From assembly GCA_965225935.1 (NCBI GenBank), contig CBDDCC010000024.1:761357-825356 (forward strand): a stretch of 64,000 nt of DNA. The letters run 5' to 3'. Under the pieces are notes generated by a model. It made no database searches. It was not told the origin of the DNA and was given only the letters and a program-made list of their open reading frames with translations. The first letter of the stretch is position 1. Every line of letters starts with the position of its first letter. Origin of the DNA: CALJXB01 sp965225935 (lineage in GTDB: Bacteria; Pseudomonadota; Alphaproteobacteria; Kiloniellales; JAKSDN01). Of the stretch, positions 36,701 through 46,312 are shown piece after piece. Position numbers and translations under genes: made by a program.

Positions 36701-38702
36701 GTTTCGGATTCGCCCCGACGCGCAGGGCGTCGACCAGCCGGCCATACAACCTGGTCTCGTACTCGGGTGCCGCACCGTAGAGCTGCTTCCATTTTTGCGG
36801 GCTAAACGCTCCCTGTTCCACCGGATGGCCGAGGACGGGTCTGCCTTTCATGACCGCCAAGCGGATGGGACGCATGCCTTGCGGCATGGAGAACTCCAGC
36901 AGGAGTTTGCCGCCCGGACCCTTCACGAGTTTCGAGTTGGCAGGCGCGCCGCCGGCCTTTCCGGCGGCCACGGCAACGCCGCTCACGTCGGGGATCTCGA
37001 ACTCGTGTAGCGGCTGCGTCAGGTCCGGATCGGTGTAGAGGACGGCCCGGTCGAGGGTGAGCTTGGTCGTGAGATACTTTTTCTTCCCGGACTCGCCCAC
37101 GACGGGGTCCTCCAAGGACAGGTGGAGGGCGAGAAAGGCGCGCCGCTCGTCGACCGTCTCGAGGATCTCGCGGGCCCGATCCGGCAAAGCCGGAACGCTC
37201 TTCGGCGGCTCGTATTCGCTCTTGACCGTGAATCGCCCGTGCGCCGCCTTGACGTAGCCACTGTAGACGTTGCCGCTTCCCCGGTGCAGCCGGAAGGGAA
37301 GGACGCCGTTCTCCTTGTCGTAGGCGGCGAACTCCACCTCGGTGACGTTCAATATGCGCAGCGGAAACGCGGGCCCGCTCTGGGCCAGCTGGGGCGTGAC
37401 TTGGTCGACGAAGGAGCGCCATTTGATCTCGCGCTGGAACTCGTTGTCGCCAACCCAGCCCAGGTAAGGTGTGTTTTGGCTGTGCCAGCAGGATCCGAAG
37501 CAGTCCGCCAGGTAGCCGGTCTGTGCGCTCTTGGTCAGGAACCGCAGTGCATAGCGCCGGGCGTCGTTGGGGTCCTCTGTGAGCTTGGGGAAGGCCTTGA
37601 TGACCGCGAGATCCAGATAGCGTGCCAGCTCGTAGGAGTTCTTCTTCCGGTAGGAGTTGCCGACTTTTATGTCGTCTTTGGAGAACTTGCCGTGGGTCAA
37701 GGGGAAGCCGGTCACGAGCTTGCCCTGCATCCTGGGCGGGTTCACGCCCACCAGGTCCGGTCCCAGAGGTCCGACAGGCCGGAAGTCCGGTGGCGGGCCC
37801 GCGTCTTGCTGCGCCATCCCAGTGCCGCCGGCGCCTGCCATGGTGCCGGTCTCGCCCTGGGCGGCGCGAAGGGAGGCGACCAGGGCGGGCGTGACCTTGC
37901 CGTCGACCGGCAGGCCCTGGGCTTGCTGGAAGGCGCCGATCGCCTTCTTGGTCTTGCCGCCGTAAAGGCCGTCGACGACGCCCGCGTCGTAGCCGAGCTG
38001 GTTGAGGCGCCGCTGGGCCTCGTAGGTCAGGTCGAACTGGCTGGCTTGCTGCAGGGCGGGGTCGACACCGACGGTCGCCGCAACACCGCCAATTTGGGGC
38101 TGACCGAGTTGTGGCTGGCCAAGCTGGGGCTGCGTGGACTGGGTTTGCCCGTATTGAGGCTGACCGGATTGGGGTTGGGCGTACTGCTGCTGCTGGCTGG
38201 CGGTCCTCAAGGCCTCCATCAGCGAGGGCGTCGGCAGGCCGGCCGGGACCAGTCCGCGGTTCTTCTGAAAGGCCTTCGCGGCGTTGCCCGTACCCTTTCC
38301 GAACATGCCGTCGGCCGGGCCGGGGTTGTAGCCCAGTGTGGCGAGGTGGGTCTGGATCTCCTTCACCCAGGGCTTGTCGAAGCGCGGCGCGTCCGCGCCG
38401 ACCAGATCGGGCTGAGCGGGCGCGTTTTGCTGGCTTTGGGTGCCGCCAGAGCTTCCGCTCGACTCCTCGTCATCGCCACCCACGACCTCGTCCACCTTGT
38501 CGAGGACCTTCTGGGCGTCCTCAGTGAGGTCGTCCCAGAAGTTGCCGGCCTCAGCGGTGCCGGGCCAGGCGGCCAAAAGACCGAGGACAGCCAGCACGGC
38601 CGCGACCGACCGGATGGCTCTACGCTCGCAGGTCAATCGCTCGCGGCTCCCGCGCCCAAGCACGGGCTTCGCGCTACCAAACATGACGGATGGCGTGTTC
38701 AT
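33768..38702 (-). CDS. Giant secreted protein with two peptidoglycan-binding domains (1644 aa)
   Basis: Signal peptide with a long N-region (hydrophobic core about 32-46, cleavage near 52), then peptidoglycan_binding_1 domains at about 110-167 and 224-281 with a Gln/Pro-rich linker between them (QPQLGQPQLGQPQIG). The next ~900 residues match nothing I recognise. A Gln/Ala/Glu-rich coiled coil (about 1250-1370) carries several cysteines (KCEASPTSADRVTCYEALC), and a C-terminal domain begins near GPDIVGLQLGMDRRSADALV. GPDxVG-like phrases recur. ATG 38702 is chosen for its GGGGGA site and signal peptide. No enzyme motif was seen; a cell-wall-attached envelope role is inferred. Confidence 0.85.
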   Translation of the reverse strand: MNTPSVMFGSAKPVLGRGSRERLTCERRAIRSVAAVLAVLGLLAAWPGTAEAGNFWDDLTEDAQKVLDKVDEVVGGDDEESSGSSGGTQSQQNAPAQPDLVGADAPRFDKPWVKEIQTHLATLGYNPGPADGMFGKGTGNAAKAFQKNRGLVPAGLPTPSLMEALRTASQQQQYAQPQSGQPQYGQTQSTQPQLGQPQLGQPQIGGVAATVGVDPALQQASQFDLTYEAQRRLNQLGYDAGVVDGLYGGKTKKAIGAFQQAQGLPVDGKVTPALVASLRAAQGETGTMAGAGGTGMAQQDAGPPPDFRPVGPLGPDLVGVNPPRMQGKLVTGFPLTHGKFSKDDIKVGNSYRKKNSYELARYLDLAVIKAFPKLTEDPNDARRYALRFLTKSAQTGYLADCFGSCWHSQNTPYLGWVGDNEFQREIKWRSFVDQVTPQLAQSGPAFPLRILNVTEVEFAAYDKENGVLPFRLHRGSGNVYSGYVKAAHGRFTVKSEYEPPKSVPALPDRAREILETVDERRAFLALHLSLEDPVVGESGKKKYLTTKLTLDRAVLYTDPDLTQPLHEFEIPDVSGVAVAAGKAGGAPANSKLVKGPGGKLLLEFSMPQGMRPIRLAVMKGRPVLGHPVEQGAFSPQKWKQLYGAAPEYETRLYGRLVDALRVGANPKLLYTLSTAENFARAHLTDETRKEFLPCNGILGCQGYSGFGANEIQRKPTHDAFTARYVDALAKKGPRLPFEYLHVFRVHLGQYDEQRQGFPINSPSGHKGSVSLGSYGKGNVKIPEFLPLPAQQAEALLAILKNRNAFLAVPVAINGFTMSGSQEQIQVEALGAALYADGDLNKLIHEYPRAKPKSDQVAQAETVSRSPLWPHYGTLFVIRDVGGVLNEDVLINLTHRQITKEQHSWNSVGAQHNKNAPVSVLEWQSLMASKPEFARGDLMQVFTDPYASWEFLNRETLYGLTPGHQVHVFMFSRDKVVNKLPEFAARELDSVYRQHLTHAVATLPTSFYLLAALPMPRYDFDSGEIVFDLSQYGQPIKNGELLQPVQNIEYVAPGTTLSNPHYKTTYLNAGDPVLSVYQYSFQEQQQVLEKPPARPHNMAHSGNASALNGWRDSLRHVDQKLGVPRLGTVGLDRVLTMPRLAMSSDQAQQVLSKGGKFLAIVEFDAERATAVPGAKSATLIAKLKRVRVIDDSRQTIANLGAESFPSAASSKEAAQVAEAKKQQNQTMQAEEAALAAEAVKKEREAAFQKCEASPTSADRVTCYEALCTALDSQEADTMADATAQNQCRNKLQSAKYAVESEKRQAQMQEQQRQNQCRSYVQYNWQLSEGMPLYDEAYQGCLAQKARTPYGPDIVGLQLGMDRRSADALVQRRMDGQANASLREAHPFSQGMLRWTKDASRGIALFTVKTRDSKELVAGISRRLYFAEKQPAAAQIADGLRKKYGQETWSEGLDTLVWAFPGELADPSGANCHELADLVVAREGWSRPWAPQYSPAEQQQKRQQEMQARQAQSTAHMNCVMAASSKIQPDADEHDEGYGAEYMDLMNKEIAACDAKFGKPGAAYGQTAMAEDSKEPLMTRPEGAPGTYAKYAACGPVVISHLNADAAGKVKDASFVLFDPAWLATQPTIAFKAGPADTAADTQIDF

Positions 38703-39102
38703 TGCTGTCCCCCGGGTCTTGCGCTGAATACGGTGCGGACGTGGGCCTCCTGCCCGGGAAGGCGCGCCCGAACCCATGCCTCGATCGGCTGAATAGACAT
38801 TGCGGTCCCAAAAAAATACCGGCGCGGCTCAAATATTCCGCCGCTTATGCTTAATGGAAGAATCTTGCCTGGATCGCATGGCAGAGTCAAACGGCCGGCT
38901 CAGAACATCGCTTTTCGCTGTCCTAGGGCTCAATAGATTTAGATTATGACAATTGGAGCTGGTTGCAGACTTTTGAAACCAAAGTGATCACATCGAAGCA
39001 AGGAAGCGCTCCGACGGACGCGAAAGGTGGCGGCGACCATTCTGGGCGGAGGCGCGTGATCCTTCCCGTGGCATCGGGCGCCGGAGCCGTGCGCAGGGTG
39101 CC
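38703..39102. other. 400-bp intergenic region upstream of the giant gene
   Basis: No gene recognised. It has an AT-rich centre around 38811-38960 (for example AAAAAAATACC and TAGATTTAGATTATGACAAT) that may hold the promoter of the giant gene. No hairpin terminator or repeat was identified. Confidence 0.4.
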
Positions 39103-39660
39103 TCACTCGCCGGACTTGCCGGTGTAGAGCTCCGGCCACTGCTCCCGCACCACGGGACCGTCGCTGCGGTAGGCGTAGCAGCTGTCGATCAGCCCGCCGG
39201 GCCGGCCCCGCTGAGCGCCCTTCTCCTTCTTGCTCAGGGCCGGGTAGAGGGTCTGAAAGGCCACCGTCGCCATGGCGCCCAGCATCTCCACCAGGTGGGT
39301 GCAGCCCTCGGCGCCGCCGACCCGCTCGCGGATCGCCCGGCGCCAGCCGCTGGCGATCTTGACGCCCACGAGGCGCTTGAAGTTGGGGGTCACCTGGGGG
39401 CAGACGGCATAGGGGCTGCCGTCGGTCACGGCCTCGATGTCCCGCACCACGAAGTCCTCGTCGAGGGTGAGGCGGATCCACATGTCGTGGATCGGCTCGC
39501 CGGCCTCGACCCAGCCCCGGTGGCGGTTCTTGAAGCCGTAGGTCTTCGCGTCGGTCAGGCGGCCCTCGATGTCCCAGAGGCCGTCCTCGCGCCGATAGCC
39601 GTCGAATTCGTAGCGGCGGCCGTGCAGGCGTTCGCGCGCCTGCGCCGGTGACAGAGGCAT
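39103..39660 (-). CDS. DUF2889 family protein
   Basis: 185 residues. The sequence follows the DUF2889 pattern: RREDGLWDIEGRLTDAK near the start, IHDMWIRLTLDEDFVVRDIEAVTD, then CPQVTPNFKRLVGVKIASGWRRAI and a conserved CTHLVEMLG His/Cys motif. Soluble; function unknown in the literature I know. It is the last gene of the minus-strand run after the CNNM transporter. Normal length. Confidence 0.85.
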   Translation of the reverse strand: MPLSPAQARERLHGRRYEFDGYRREDGLWDIEGRLTDAKTYGFKNRHRGWVEAGEPIHDMWIRLTLDEDFVVRDIEAVTDGSPYAVCPQVTPNFKRLVGVKIASGWRRAIRERVGGAEGCTHLVEMLGAMATVAFQTLYPALSKKEKGAQRGRPGGLIDSCYAYRSDGPVVREQWPELYTGKSGE

Positions 39661-39789
39661 GGTCGCGCCGTTTCCCTCATGGCTTTGCGGGCGTGGCCCG
39701 CGGGATGGTCCCGTCGGGAGAACCGTAGGTGCCTCCGCCGAGAAGTAAAGCGCCCGTTGCCGCCCGCCCTGCCCCCCGACCGAACCACG

Positions 39790-41079
39790 CTAGCCCTCCG
39801 CGGGGGCGGCCTCCTCGGTCAGGGGTGTGATCTTCACCGAGGTGATCTGGTTGCGGTGGCGGCGCAGGATCTCGAAGCGGAAGCCGTGGAAGGCGAAGGC
39901 CTGGCCGATCTCGGGGATGCGCCGGGCCTCGTGCAGCACCAGGCCGGCGATGGTTGCCGCCTCCTCGTCGGGCAGTCGCCAGTCGAACTCCCGGTTGAGG
40001 TCGCGGATGGTCACCGTCCCTTCGGCCACCACCGAGCCGTCCCGGAGGCTGCGCATGCCCTGCTGCTCGATGTCGTACTCGTCGGCGATCTCGCCCACCA
40101 CCTCTTCCAGGATGTCCTCCAGGGTGACGATGCCCAGCACCTCGCCGTACTCGTCGACGACGATGGCGAAGTGCTCCTGGCGCTGGCGGAAGGCCTGGAG
40201 CTGCAACAGCAGGTCGGTGGACTCGGGGATGAACCAGGGATCGTTGGCGATCTCCTCCATGTCGAGCTGGTCCAGCTTGTCCGGCGCCGTGTGGACGGCG
40301 CGCAGCAGGGCCTTGGCGTGCAGCACGCCGACGATGTTGTCGGGATCCTCGCGCCACAGCGGCAGGCGCGTATAGGGGCTGGCCAGCACCTCCTCGACGA
40401 TCCTGGCCGGCGGCTGGCCGAGGTCGATGGTCGCCACGTTCTTGCGGTGGACCATGATCTCCTCGACGTCGATGTCGGCCAGGTCGAGGATCGAGCGCAG
40501 CATCTCGCGGGCGTGCTTCTCCTTCCTACCTTCGCCCACGTGGAGCTCGATGGCACCGCGCAGCTCCTCCTCGCTGAGGCCGCCGGAGAGGCCCGGCTCG
40601 ATGCGCAGGCCGAACAGCCCCAGGGTCGCGCGCACCACCCATTGCACCGCGATGGAAATGGGGCTGAGGACCTGCACCACCACCCGCATGGTGCGCGCCA
40701 CGGCGAGCGCCATGTCGTCGGCGTGGTGGATGGCGTAGGTCTTGGGCAGCACCTCGGCGAAGATGAAGACCAGCAGGGTCATCACCAGGGTGGCGAAGGC
40801 GACCCCCGCCTCCCCGGTCAGGCTGATCATCAGGCTGGTGGCGAGCGCCGAGGCCATGATGTTCACCAGGTTGTTGCCGAACAGCACGGCGCCGATCATC
40901 CGCTCCTTGCGGGCGAACAGGTCGCTCACAACGCCGGCCCGCTCGTCGCCCTGCAGGTCGAGGGTGTGCATGCGTGCGCGAGAGGCGGCGGTCAGCGCCG
41001 TCTCCGAGCCGGAGAAAAAGGCGGAAAAGACCAGCAGCACGGCGATGGCGCCGACGGTGATGAGAATCTGCGTTTCCAT
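39790..41079 (-). CDS. CNNM/CorC (HlyC-CorC family) CBS-domain transporter
   Basis: 429 residues: an N-terminal CNNM (DUF21) membrane domain with about three to four helices (LLVFSAFFSGSETALTAASRARM), a tandem CBS pair (about 210-330, HRKNVATIDLGQPP to IVVDEYGEVLGIVTLEDILEE) and a C-terminal CorC/transporter-associated domain. Members move or regulate Mg2+ or other divalent ions. Its place just downstream of aroB is a conserved alphaproteobacterial order. Confidence 0.9.
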   Translation of the reverse strand: METQILITVGAIAVLLVFSAFFSGSETALTAASRARMHTLDLQGDERAGVVSDLFARKERMIGAVLFGNNLVNIMASALATSLMISLTGEAGVAFATLVMTLLVFIFAEVLPKTYAIHHADDMALAVARTMRVVVQVLSPISIAVQWVVRATLGLFGLRIEPGLSGGLSEEELRGAIELHVGEGRKEKHAREMLRSILDLADIDVEEIMVHRKNVATIDLGQPPARIVEEVLASPYTRLPLWREDPDNIVGVLHAKALLRAVHTAPDKLDQLDMEEIANDPWFIPESTDLLLQLQAFRQRQEHFAIVVDEYGEVLGIVTLEDILEEVVGEIADEYDIEQQGMRSLRDGSVVAEGTVTIRDLNREFDWRLPDEEAATIAGLVLHEARRIPEIGQAFAFHGFRFEILRRHRNQITSVKITPLTEEAAPAEG

Positions 41080-41169
41080 TTCGGGGGTCTCGGAAGTCAG
41101 GGGGCCTCGGGAGGGATGCCGCCGGGCGGCGTGTATCGGTTAGGGGTCCCTATCCTTGGAGGTAAGGGG

Positions 41170-42285
41170 TCAGGCGGCGATCTGGCCGGCCAGCATGGCC
41201 TCTACGTCGCCGAGCGCCACGTCGTCGGCCAGGTAGGCCTGGCCGATGCCGCGGGCCAGCACGAAGGTGACCCGGCCGTCCTTCACCTTCTTGTCCCGGC
41301 TCATATGGCCGAGCAGGGCAGGCGCGGACCAGGCGACCCCGGGCACGGCCTCCAGGTCGGTGGGCAGGCCGACGGCCGCCAGGTGGCGCCGCACGGCGGC
41401 GGCGTCGCGCGCCGGGCAGAGCTCGAGGCTCGCCGAGAGGTCGAAGGCCATGACCAGGCCGATGGCGACCGCCTCGCCGTGCAGCAGCCGGTCGTCGTAG
41501 CCGATCTCGGCCTCCAGCGCGTGGCCGAAGGTGTGCCCCAGGTTGAGCAGCGCCCGGGCGCCCGCCTCGCGCTCGTCCTCGGCCACGATGGCGGCCTTGG
41601 CGGCGCAGCTCTTCAGGATGGCGTGGCGCCGCGCCGGGCGGTCGCCCTCGATGATCGCCAGGCCGTGATCCTCCAGCCAGTGGAAGAACTCGGCGTCGCC
41701 GATCAGGCCGTACTTCACCACCTCGGCGTAGCCGGCCAGGAGCTCGCGCCGGGGCAGGGTCTGCAGCACCCCGGTGTCGGCCAGCACCAGGCGGGGCTGA
41801 TGGAAACAGCCCACCAGGTTCTTGCCGTGGGGCGCGTTGATGCCCGTCTTGCCGCCGACCGAGCTGTCGACCTGGGCCAGCAGGGTGGTGGGGATCTGAA
41901 TGAAGTCGATGCCGCGCAGCAGGATCGCGGCGGCGAAGCCCACCAAGTCGCCGATGACGCCGCCGCCGAAGGCGACCAGCAGGCTGCGGCGCTCCAGGTT
42001 CATGGCCAGCAGGCGGTCCGTCAGGCTTTCCAGATGGCCGAAGTCCTTGGTCCCCTCGCCGGGCGGCAGGACCAGGGCCTCGTAGGCCACTCCGGCGTCC
42101 TCAAGCGCCCGCTCCAGGGTCGCCAGATGGGCCTCGGCGACGTTCTCGTCGGTAACCACGAAGACCCGCCGCCCGCCGGCCAGTGGCGCGATGTGGGCGC
42201 CCGCCGTGGCCAGGAGGCCTTCGCCCACCAGGATGTCGTAGCCGCGCGCGCCCAGCTCCACCCGCAGGCTGTCGGGCGCGTTCAT
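41170..42285 (-). CDS. aroB: 3-dehydroquinate synthase
   Basis: 371 residues; second step of the shikimate pathway, turning DAHP into 3-dehydroquinate with NAD and a divalent metal. Seen: the glycine-rich GGGVIGDLVGFAAA, IPTTLLAQVDSSVGGKTGIN, and metal-ligand segments AEVVKYGLIGD and NLGHTFGHALE. ATG 42285 overlaps the stop of aroK (ATGA), which fixes the start and shows coupling. Normal length. Confidence 0.96.
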   Translation of the reverse strand: MNAPDSLRVELGARGYDILVGEGLLATAGAHIAPLAGGRRVFVVTDENVAEAHLATLERALEDAGVAYEALVLPPGEGTKDFGHLESLTDRLLAMNLERRSLLVAFGGGVIGDLVGFAAAILLRGIDFIQIPTTLLAQVDSSVGGKTGINAPHGKNLVGCFHQPRLVLADTGVLQTLPRRELLAGYAEVVKYGLIGDAEFFHWLEDHGLAIIEGDRPARRHAILKSCAAKAAIVAEDEREAGARALLNLGHTFGHALEAEIGYDDRLLHGEAVAIGLVMAFDLSASLELCPARDAAAVRRHLAAVGLPTDLEAVPGVAWSAPALLGHMSRDKKVKDGRVTFVLARGIGQAYLADDVALGDVEAMLAGQIAA

Positions 42286-42878
42286 GGCGCGGCCCCGGCG
42301 CCGGATTGCCCATGGTCCAGCGGCTCCCGCGCCAGGAAGGCGCCGACGGCGCCCACCACCCGCCCGGTGGTGACGTCGGGCGGGCTGTCGTCGATGTCGA
42401 CCGCCGTGTCCGCCTCGGCGTAGACCGGATAGCGCTCGTCGATCAGCTGCCTGAGGATCGCCCGCCGGTCCTTGCCCTTCAACAGGGGGCGGTTGTTGCG
42501 CCGCCCGGTGCGCCGCACCAGGAGGTCGAGATCGGCCCTCAGCCAGACCGAGACCGCGCGGGCTCGGATCGCCTCCCGGGTGCGCGGGTCCATGAAGGCG
42601 CCGCCGCCGGTCGCCAGCACCTGACGCGGACCCGCCAGCAGGCGCGCGATGACCCGCCGCTCGCCCTCGCGGAAGGCCTCCTCGCCGTGGCGCTCGAAGA
42701 ACTCCTCGATGGTGCAGCCGGCCGCTTCCTCGATCTCCCGGTCGGCGTCGATGAAGGGCCGGCCCAGGCGCTGGGCCAGGCTGCGCCCGATGCAGGACTT
42801 TCCCGCGCCCATCAGCCCGACCAGCACGATCGAGCGCTCGAGCCCGGAGACCGGATCCTCGTCTTGCGGGGGCGCCAT
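42282..42878 (-). CDS. aroK: Shikimate kinase
   Basis: 198 residues; phosphorylates shikimate. Walker A GLMGAGKS at about 21-28, the shikimate-binding FIDADREIEEAAG, GGGAFMDPRTR, and the lid region with RPLLKGKDR are present. It is translationally coupled to aroB. The promoter lies in the ~250-bp region shared with the divergent microprotein gene. Confidence 0.95.
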   Translation of the reverse strand: MAPPQDEDPVSGLERSIVLVGLMGAGKSCIGRSLAQRLGRPFIDADREIEEAAGCTIEEFFERHGEEAFREGERRVIARLLAGPRQVLATGGGAFMDPRTREAIRARAVSVWLRADLDLLVRRTGRRNNRPLLKGKDRRAILRQLIDERYPVYAEADTAVDIDDSPPDVTTGRVVGAVGAFLAREPLDHGQSGAGAAP

Positions 42879-43126
42879 GCCCGATTTCCTCCAGTTCGGC
42901 GGGCCTGCGGGCCTGGGACACCGATGCCCGCCATCTCATTGAATCGCCACGTTCGGATGGCTATGCTGCCGCAAATTCGCCACACTCGAAACCTACCATA
43001 TCCTCGCAGATCGTATGCAAGACCATCGCCAGCCCGGAGCCGACGCGTGAGTGGGCTTTTATGTTGCGTCGACCGGTTGCCGTTGGTCCGGATCTGTCGA
43101 GGCCCGGGAAGTCACAGCCAGCCGCC

Positions 43127-43267
43127 ATGCCGAAAAAGATCCTGATCCCGCTGATTCTGCTCGTCGTCGTCGTCGCCGGGGGAGGCCTGTTCCTGGTTAC
43201 CTGGGAGATTCCGGCCCCAACCACGCAGGTGGAGAAGACCATCCCGGATGACAAGTTCCCGCGTTAG
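43127..43267 (+). CDS. Membrane microprotein (46 aa)
   Basis: A single membrane helix (ILIPLILLVVVVAGGGLFLVTW) follows a lysine-rich start, and a short polar tail ends in EKTIPDDKFPR. It begins at ATG 43127 and overlaps the next gene by 20 bases, suggesting an operon with it and xerD. Small size makes the call less certain, but the classic single-pass layout and coupling support it. Function unknown. Confidence 0.6.
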   Translation: MPKKILIPLILLVVVVAGGGLFLVTWEIPAPTTQVEKTIPDDKFPR

Positions 43268-45158
43268 TCCGTCCTGTCCCGGCGCCCGGGGTCTCTGCGC
43301 CGGCCTGCTGCTCTCGGCCTGCATGACCTGGCCGGCGGGCGCCTGGGCCCAGGAGGACACACCCGTGGTGGGCCAGCCCCTCAAGCTGGCGCCGCTGGTC
43401 ACGCCCGAGTCCGAGGGCGGTGGCCAGACTCTGCCGGGCACGGCGGGGACCACGGGGACAGCGGGCGGGACGGTCGGCGGGGCCTTGGGGACAACGCAGC
43501 CGGAGACCGGCTTCGGCGCCGCTCTGCAGGAGCCCACGCCCCAGATCCAGGGCATCGAGGTCAACCGCCTGGGCGAGATGGATCCCGAGGCGGTCGGCAT
43601 CCTGGATCCCTCTGCCGGCGGCCTGGGCGGCGATCTTTGGCGCGGCAGCGACCGGCGCACCATCGAGCGGCTGCTGCCGCGGCTGCCGGGCTCGATGAAC
43701 TCCATCACCATGCGCGAGCTGGCCCGGCGGCTATTGCTCTCCAACGCCGCGCCGCCGGCGAGCCAGACGGCCAGCCTCGATTCGCGGGCCACGAACCTGC
43801 TGGCGCTCAGGGTCAGCCGGCTGGCGGCCATGGGCGATTTCGACGGCCTGACCGGCCTGCTCGACGTGGCCCCCCAGCGCTACGACAGCGAGGCGGTGGC
43901 CCGGGCCCGGGTCGAGACCCTGTTCCTCGACGGGCGCGGCGAGGTGGCCTGCCAAGAGGTCCGCCACCGGGTGTCCGAGTTCGAGGGCTCCGCCTACTGG
44001 CGCAAGGCCCTGGTTTTCTGCCAGATCCTGCTCGAGGACTTCGATGCGGCGCAGCTCGGCCTGGGACTCTTGCGCGAGGAGGGCCTGGCCGAGCAGGACC
44101 CGGCCTTCTTCCAGCTGGCCGACAAGCTGCTCGGGCTCAGCAAGGACGCGCCCTCGGCGGCGCCGGGCTCGGCGCTGCATCTCGCCATGCTCCAGGCCTC
44201 AGGCGGGCCGCTGCCGGCCGAGCTGGGCAAGGGCGCCAGTCCGGGCCTGGCGGTCCTCATGGCGAGGGCCAAGGGCAACAGCCTCGCGCAGCGAGCCGAG
44301 GCGGCAGAGCGGGCGGCGGCCAACGGCCTGATGGAGCCGGAGGAGCTGGCGGAGATCTACCTGGAGTTCTCCTTCGCCGCCGACCAGCGGGCCAACGCCA
44401 TCAGCTCGGCGGAGCAGTTGGAAGGCCCCGAGCGCCGGGCTCTGCTGTACCAGGCGGCGCTCGCCCAGGACGTGCCGGCGGCCCGGGCCGAGCTGCTCAA
44501 CGTGGCGCTCGCCGACGCCCGCCGGCAGGGCACCTACCCCTTGACGGCGCGAGTCCTCCTGCCGCTGATCAGCGAGCTTCCCCGGCAGGCGGAGCTCTCC
44601 TGGTTCTCGGAGTCCGCCGGACGGGCGCTTTTCTCCGCCGGGCGCTTCGGGGAGGCCAGCGGATGGCTCACCCTGGCCCGGCAGGAGTCCCTGATCGATT
44701 CCCAGGCCGCGGTTGCGGTGGCCGCACTCTGGCCCTACAGCCGCCTCGCCGGCATGAACACGCCCTCCTGGAAGGGCGATCTCGCCGCCTGGGCCGAAGC
44801 CCGGCCCGGCGCCAGCCCCGAGGAGACCGCCGTCCGGCAGCTCTTCCTGCGGGTCGTCTACCAGGCGCTCGGCAACAGCGACACCCTCAGCTGGTCCGAC
44901 CTTGTGGGCGTCCAGCCGCCGGAAGGCGGCGGCGGGCCGCAGCCCGATACGGCTCTGATCTACGCCCTGTCGGAGGCGAGCCAGCTCGGCCGCCGCGGCG
45001 AGACCGTGCTGCTCTCCCTCCTGGCCCTGGGCGAGGGCGGTCCGGGCCAGTGCCATCCCCTGGTGCTGCACGAGGTCCTGCGCGCGCTCACCCGGGTGGA
45101 TCTCGGCCACGAGGCGCGCCTGCTCGCCATCGAGGCGGCGGTCGCACACGGCATCTGA
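43248..45158 (+). CDS. Hypothetical secreted helical-repeat protein (636 aa)
   Basis: An N-terminal signal (LCAGLLLSACMTWPAGAWAQE) leads into a proline/glycine-rich stretch and then a long alpha-helical region with TPR/Sel1-like helix pairs (GDFDGLTGLLDVAPQRYDSE and similar). No enzyme motif was seen. The gene lies between the microprotein and xerD with no gap to xerD (stop directly followed by ATG). A periplasmic scaffolding role is a guess; alphaproteobacterial homologues beside xerD are uncharacterised as far as I know. Confidence 0.78.
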   Translation: MTSSRVSPSCPGARGLCAGLLLSACMTWPAGAWAQEDTPVVGQPLKLAPLVTPESEGGGQTLPGTAGTTGTAGGTVGGALGTTQPETGFGAALQEPTPQIQGIEVNRLGEMDPEAVGILDPSAGGLGGDLWRGSDRRTIERLLPRLPGSMNSITMRELARRLLLSNAAPPASQTASLDSRATNLLALRVSRLAAMGDFDGLTGLLDVAPQRYDSEAVARARVETLFLDGRGEVACQEVRHRVSEFEGSAYWRKALVFCQILLEDFDAAQLGLGLLREEGLAEQDPAFFQLADKLLGLSKDAPSAAPGSALHLAMLQASGGPLPAELGKGASPGLAVLMARAKGNSLAQRAEAAERAAANGLMEPEELAEIYLEFSFAADQRANAISSAEQLEGPERRALLYQAALAQDVPAARAELLNVALADARRQGTYPLTARVLLPLISELPRQAELSWFSESAGRALFSAGRFGEASGWLTLARQESLIDSQAAVAVAALWPYSRLAGMNTPSWKGDLAAWAEARPGASPEETAVRQLFLRVVYQALGNSDTLSWSDLVGVQPPEGGGGPQPDTALIYALSEASQLGRRGETVLLSLLALGEGGPGQCHPLVLHEVLRALTRVDLGHEARLLAIEAAVAHGI

Positions 45159-46196
<1,038 letters not shown>

Positions 46197-46312
46197 CAGT
46201 CCGCCGATTCGCCGCCATTAAGCCCGCCCAACCGCCGCCCGCCAGGGCCCGGTCGAGTCGCCAAGCGGCCCACGCCGCAAGCGCGTCAGCCTCAGTTTAA
46301 GGGGAACCTCTC

